From Prosopocoilus inquinatus (lineage: Eukaryota > Arthropoda > Insecta > Coleoptera > Lucanidae), in contig CM069871.1 of the NCBI GenBank assembly GCA_036172665.1, forward strand, positions 1,860,001 through 1,924,000: a stretch of 64,000 nt of DNA, read 5' to 3'. The position numbers and the translations under genes were made by a program. The notes under the pieces are model-generated. The model searched no databases. It was not told the origin of the DNA and worked only from the letters and a program-made list of their open reading frames with translations. This document shows, piece by piece, positions 59,085 to 64,000 of this stretch (its first letter is position 1; each line of letters begins with the position of its first letter).

Positions 59085-60010
59085 CATCTGCTTAGTTTAA
59101 GTACTGGAAACAAAAGAAAGTCTGATCGCTTTAAAAGAAAAAAGAAAATTAAATAAAAACAGAGCGAAACGTTTTCTTTTTCTTACTTTAAGTATTCAAG
59201 TGTGAAACAAAACAAACTCAAACCATTGCAGTTGTCAAAACAGATGATGATGGTTGTCAAAATTGTTTCCAAAAAAAAAAAAAAGAAAAGAAAAACCAAC
59301 GAACTCTGTTGGAATAAAGATGTTTAAAACGGGGTAAGAAAGATAATGGTAAAATTTTCTAGGAAACAGAAAAACTAAGAGTGAGAAAAACAAGCGAAAA
59401 ACAACTTCTATTAAATTTAAAAAACATTAATGACACAATTTTTTTTTTAATGAATCGAAATTAAAATCATGTGTAAGAACGTTCGTTTTTTGATCGATAT
59501 TTTCACTTTCCAAAATTTGTTTTCTTTTTTATTTATTGCTTGCGCAAGTCATTCTTCATTTCTCTTGATCTCGAAGATCGTTCGATCGTTTTTTGTTTTG
59601 TTTCTTGTTTAATTTACGTTTGGTTACTTTTTCCTATTCTGTTCTTAATTTGCTTTTTTTTCCAAATCCAAATCAGAGTTGGTTTTCCTTTTATTTTTTT
59701 GGTTTAAATTTAAGCGATCGCGTTTTGTTTTTGAATTTTGTTTTTTTTTTTAACTTTCGAAGAAGCAAATCCCGCCTAAGATACTTTCATTTTTGTTTTC
59801 GATTTTTAATTCGATTGGGTTTGAGATTTCATCTTTTCAGTTAAAGCGATCGTCTTTTGTTTCCGAAATTTAATAAATTTTTGTTTGTTTGTTTGTTGTT
59901 CGCGCGAAGAACATTCTATGTTTTTCATTTTTTAGCAAGATCGTTCGATCGTCTTTTGTTTTTGCTATTTTATTTTTTTTATCATCTATAAATTTTTTTG
60001 ACTTTTTTCA
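59085..60010 (+). repeat. dispersed ~0.8 kb repeat (block B, copy 1)
   Basis: A-rich first half with GCAGTTGTCAAAACAGATGA, then a T-rich half with CTTGCGCAAGTCATTCTTCA. It matches 61860-62627 closely and the T-rich half also matches 56490-57340. Confidence 0.85.
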
Positions 60011-61196
60011 ATTTGCCTCATGTGTAAGAACTATGAACAGTCAGTTGCATAGAAGGCAAAGGAAGTAATTGCAGCTAAAAAAAAAAAAACTAAAAACCGA
60101 ATAACAAGAAAAATAATTTTAGAAATTTCTAGGCGGCCGGTTTCAGGATAATAAAAATTAATAAAATAAAATCATTCATAACTATTTTCACAGAAACGTC
60201 ACAAAAAGTACAAGGAAATGAATTTCGCGATCTAGTTTTTTTTTTTATTTTGAAATAATAATTCTTTTGTGTGTAAAATTTTCCGTTTTCTTACAAGAAT
60301 TCAGTTTTGCGCTGCGAATTATTCATGCTAAAAGTCGTTTTAAATCGCGGTCTTGAAGAATCATAATATTTCCTTTCCGAAAAAATTAAACACTGAAATT
60401 AAATTCCTTACGTTCCATTGTCTTTGCGGCAGGGGATGAGACGATTTGCCGTCGCCGATTCGCCGCCGCCAATTTTTGTCGTAGAACCAATTCACCGTCC
60501 GCCCAATTCGCCGTCGCATGTTACTGCTCTACTTAGCTTGATCAGCGTTCCAGTACGTTTCAAGTAAATTAAAATGGACTGTACTATAATTTATTTATAT
60601 TATTATTGGTCCATTTCAAACAAAAATAAATTCCTAATTACAGTACGACCATATCGTAAGACACAAATCACCGAGCATTTAATCATAATTGTATTTTTAT
60701 TTAATGGAACCCCCCCAATATCTCGAAAACAGTCGACTTTTGATGTATGGTGATTTTGATTTGTATGAAAATCAATGTGATTTTGAGCAGAATCTGAGAA
60801 TTTAAAAAAGAAAAATTGGAGGGACACCCTGCGGAATAAGAAATACTTCTTGGAAGAGCAAAAAAATGCAACTGTTTCTTTATCTATTTATCACATTTAG
60901 TTAATGAAAAATTATTTTATTTTCCGTTAAATGTGTTAGCTTTTTTATTTTATTTATCGATAATTATCGCGTATTATTATTTGGATACGTGCGTCGATTT
61001 AAAACTTTCATCGCTGACGGTGAATTTACCGACGGCGAATCGGCGACGGCGAATAGTCCTAGACCGTTTGCCGTACGTCTTTTACGCTTGCTAAAGATTG
61101 CTAAAAAGACATTTTTCTTTCGGATTTGAACTGTTTCGGCCGTGTTTAATTTCAGAATTGGCATCTTAACTCCAGTTTCTAGCTGATGCGACCGTT
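60011..61196. other. single-copy sequence around a possible TIR element
   Basis: Outside the inverted repeats at 60431-61080, this is AT-rich unique sequence. No gene seen. Confidence 0.4.
60431..61080. mobile_element. possible ~650 bp TIR element with GATTCGCCG termini
   Basis: The left arm (60431-60500) carries TTGCCGTCGCCGATTCGCCG and AATTCACCGTC. The right arm, inverted (61010-61080), carries TTCGCCGTCGCCGATTCGCC and AAATTCACCGTC. The pairing is clear, but outer boundaries and target duplication are not. Confidence 0.6.
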
Positions 61197-63290
61197 TTTA
61201 ATTTCATCGAAAGTCCTTTCTGTTGTTAAATATTTTCGGTATTTTACGCCGTCACGTGTCACGATGCCGATGCGAAAAACCCCAACGCTTGAAGACATGT
61301 CAAATCACGTGATATCACGTGAACTCACGCGACGTGATTGTAACGTGTTTCCCGCATAATTCTTACGACTTGTTACAAATTTGGAGGTTTTGACTATCGT
61401 TCAATGATAACAAACTCATGATGCATAAATAAAAAAAAAAGAACTTGAACAACAACAACAACAACAAATGTACGCGTTTAAGTTTCGATAAATACCTAAT
61501 CGAAAACAATCTTACTTTAGGTACATCGCAGCATCGAAGTTTGTATTTAAAGTTATGTATGTAACTGGCGATTTTTGATTTTGATTTGAACAAACAGTTG
61601 AGTTGGGTTAATACGGTATGATCACGTCAAAATGGTACGTGTGTTGTGTTTTCGAAACGCACGTCGCGTCGCGTCGCTCTTATTTGTAAGGTATACAATA
61701 CATGATTGTTAGTTTAGTATGTTACATACATACATGTTACCAGACCAGACTGGAAGAAGGAATCAAAATGCGTAAATGTGTAACGCGATACACTTTTGCG
61801 CCAACAACAAAAACAAGTAACGCATTCACATTCACGTTCACGTCTACATCTGATCGCTTTAAACTTACGAAAAAGAAAGAAAAAAAGAAAATTAAATAAA
61901 AACAGAGCGAAAAGCTTTCTTTTTCTTACTTTAAGTATTCAAGTGTGAAACAAAACAAACTCAAACAATTGCAGTTGTCAAAACAGATGATGATGGTTGT
62001 CAAAATTGTTTCCAAAAAAAAAAGAAAAGCAAAACCAACGAACTCTGTTGGAATAAAGATGTTTAAAACGGGGTAAGAAAGATAATGGTAAAATTTTCTA
62101 GGAAACAGAAAAACTAAGAGTGAGAACAACAAGCGAAAAACAACTATTATTAAATTTAAAAAACAATAATGACACAATTTTTTTTTTAATTAATCGAAAT
62201 TAAAATCATGTGTAAGAACGTTCGTATTTTGATCGATGTTTTCACTTTCCAAAATTTGTTTTCTTTTTTATTTATTGCTTGCGCAAGTCATTCTTCATTT
62301 CTCTTGACCTCGAAGATCGTTCGATCGTTTTTTGTTTTGTTTCTTGTTTAATTTACGTTTACTTACTTTTTCCTATTCTGTTCTCAATTTGCCTTTTTTT
62401 TTTCAAATCCAAATCAGGGTTGGTTTTCCTTTTATTTTTTTGGTTTAAATTTAAGCGACCGCGTTTTGTTTCTGAATTTTATTTGTTTTTTTTAATTTTC
62501 GAAGAATCAAATCCCGCCTAAGATACTTTCATTTCTGTCTTCGATTTTCAATTCGATTGGGTTTGAGATTTCATCTTTTCAGTTAAAGCGATCGTCTTTT
62601 GTTTCTGAAATTTAATAAATTTTTGTTTGTCCTTTCCCGTTGTTAAATATTTTCGGTATTTTACGCCGTCACGTGTCACGATCCTGACGCGAAAAATCCC
62701 AACGCTTGAAGACACGTCAAATCACGTGATATCATGTGAACTCACGCGACGTGATGGTAACGTGTTTCCCGCATAATTCTTACGACTTGTTACAAATTTG
62801 GAGGTTTTGACTATCGTTCAAGGATAACAAACTCATAATGCATAAATAAAAAAAAAGGAACTTGAACAACAACAACAACAACAACAACAAATGTACGCGT
62901 TTAACTTTTGATAAACACCTAATCGAAAACAATCTGTAGACAATTTCTTATTTTAGGTACATCGTAGCATCGAAGTTTGTATTTAAAGTTATGTATGTAC
63001 ACCGGCGATTTTTGATTTTGATTTGAACAAACAGTTGAGTTGGGTTAATACAGTATGATCATGTCAAAATGGTACGTGTGTTGTGTTTTCGAAACGCACG
63101 TCGCGTCGCGTCGCTCTTATTTGTAAGGTATACAATACATGATTGTTAGTTTAGTATGTTACATACATACATGTTACCAGACCAGACTGGAAGAAGGAAT
63201 CAAAATGCGTAAATGTGTAACGCGATACACTTTTGCGCCAACAACAAAAACAAGTAACGCATTCACATTCACGTTCACGTCCACATCCAC
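61197..63290 (+). repeat. 1.43 kb direct duplication (A-B-A')
   Basis: Block A (61197-61860) is repeated as A' (62630-63290) with few differences: shared features include GAAGACA(T/C)GTCAAATCACG, an AAC microsatellite, ACATACATACATGTTACCAG and TAACGCGATACACTTTTGCG. Block B (61860-62627) lies between and matches 59085-60010. So A+B is a ~1,433 bp unit present one and a half times. A and A' both carry CACGTG-type boxes. Confidence 0.9.
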
Positions 63291-64000
63291 ATCAACATCC
63301 ACGTTAACGTAGCCGCCTCGCTACGCCTCCTGCCACATCTATTTTATTAGCAGACCGAAAATAGGCTTATTATTGACGAGGTAAGAAAATAGAAAAAGAA
63401 ATTATGGGTGCACACTATTTATGCTAGGAATTACCACATGTAGTTCCGAGTAGGTACACACACGACATGTACGCACGAAATTCGACGACGATTGGGATGT
63501 GTTCTTTAAGTCTTAACAAATTCTTGCACGACCGACGGTTTATTTAAAAACACCCGCACGGTTCACACCAACAACGTGTCTAAAACCACGCGGTGTGTCC
63601 CAGCAAGATCACGTCTATGTCTGACCGTCGCTGGTCCAGCGAGTCCAACTCTGTGACTAAGACTTCTTATATCCTCCGGGCACTTCGCTACTTAAACTTA
63701 ACTTCTTGCCTCCTCGGCGGGCTTGCAGATTCATTCGTCCGTCGTTCGCGATGAACATACATACACACGTACGTACAAACACACACACACAGACGTACGT
63801 ATACGTCTCCGTTTGTTATTGTTTTGATGATGGTGATGGTGGTGATGATATTGTTGTCTTCTCCTCCCACTTAACAAAAAAAAAACTCCTTCATTCTCGA
63901 ATTCGACGTGAAAGGCCGTCCGTTGTCGTCGTCGTCGTCATGTTGTTTGTTCTTGTTTACAACGCGCCAGGCTACTACTACTGTACGAAAATATCAATGC
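63291..64000. other. single-copy sequence with simple repeats
   Basis: An imperfect hexamer tract (CACATC/CACGTT type) bridges 63255-63306. CA-rich runs occur at ~63778-63792 and CGT triplets at ~63923-63938. The sequence is less AT-rich than most of the window. I see no coding exon I can support. Confidence 0.5.

Noticed and set aside
1..64000. tRNA or rRNA genes and telomeric repeats
   Set aside because: I looked for A/B-box pairs with a cloverleaf, conserved rRNA blocks and TTAGG runs and found none.

Overview
This window looks like gene-poor eukaryotic chromosome, most likely arthropod and probably insect. It is AT-rich and full of microsatellites, with hAT-like and Tc1/mariner-like elements, a fragmented non-LTR retrotransposon and several unrelated satellite arrays. 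I see no protein-coding gene I would defend and no tRNA or rRNA. Nearly every open frame lies in a low-complexity, strand-skewed or tandemly repeated block. Species cannot be named from what I can see.

Layout. 1-1.9 kb is single-copy sequence. 1.9-4.3 kb is a satellite of ~270 bp monomers in an 810 bp trimeric higher-order repeat. 4.8-7.2 kb is an AT-rich ~545 bp repeat. A 1.5 kb hAT-like element lies at 8.83-10.37 kb and a hairpin at 10.76-10.98 kb. A ~490 bp tandem repeat (11.9-15.0 kb) carries a 1,009 bp hAT-like insertion with a perfect 8 bp target duplication. 15.0-19.8 kb is T-rich degenerate repeat. 21.0-23.1 kb is a ~445 bp tandem repeat in which every unit carries a type I hammerhead ribozyme motif on the minus strand. 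A 163 bp array (24.2-25.05 kb) and a 112 bp array (29.35-30.8 kb) belong to one family in opposite orientations. Next come a 336 bp near-perfect palindrome (31.5-31.8 kb), purine-rich and pyrimidine-rich degenerate repeats (31.9-36.7 kb), a 5 kb GTGATC minisatellite with a 304 bp higher-order unit (37.6-43 kb), a ~52 bp minisatellite (44.9-46.9 kb) and a 180 bp repeat rich in CCAAT motifs (47.4-48.9 kb).

The right end (52.4-63.3 kb) is a nest of mobile DNA. It holds a 111 bp MITE, a 677 bp mariner-like element with a LINE reverse-transcriptase fragment inside it, and a ~230 bp insertion with a second, solitary hammerhead motif. It also holds a 2.4 kb TIR element whose interior is T-rich repeat, and a 1.43 kb direct duplication.

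The most notable system is the hammerhead family: five array copies, one solitary full-length copy and one decayed copy. Architecture (very short stem III, open stem I, tandem ~450 bp units) matches the published type I hammerheads of animal retrozymes and Penelope-like elements. Two copies keep the full catalytic consensus. Five share the same U-to-C change next to the cleavage site. About half of the window is tandem repeat, which suggests heterochromatin or a large intron or intergenic region.
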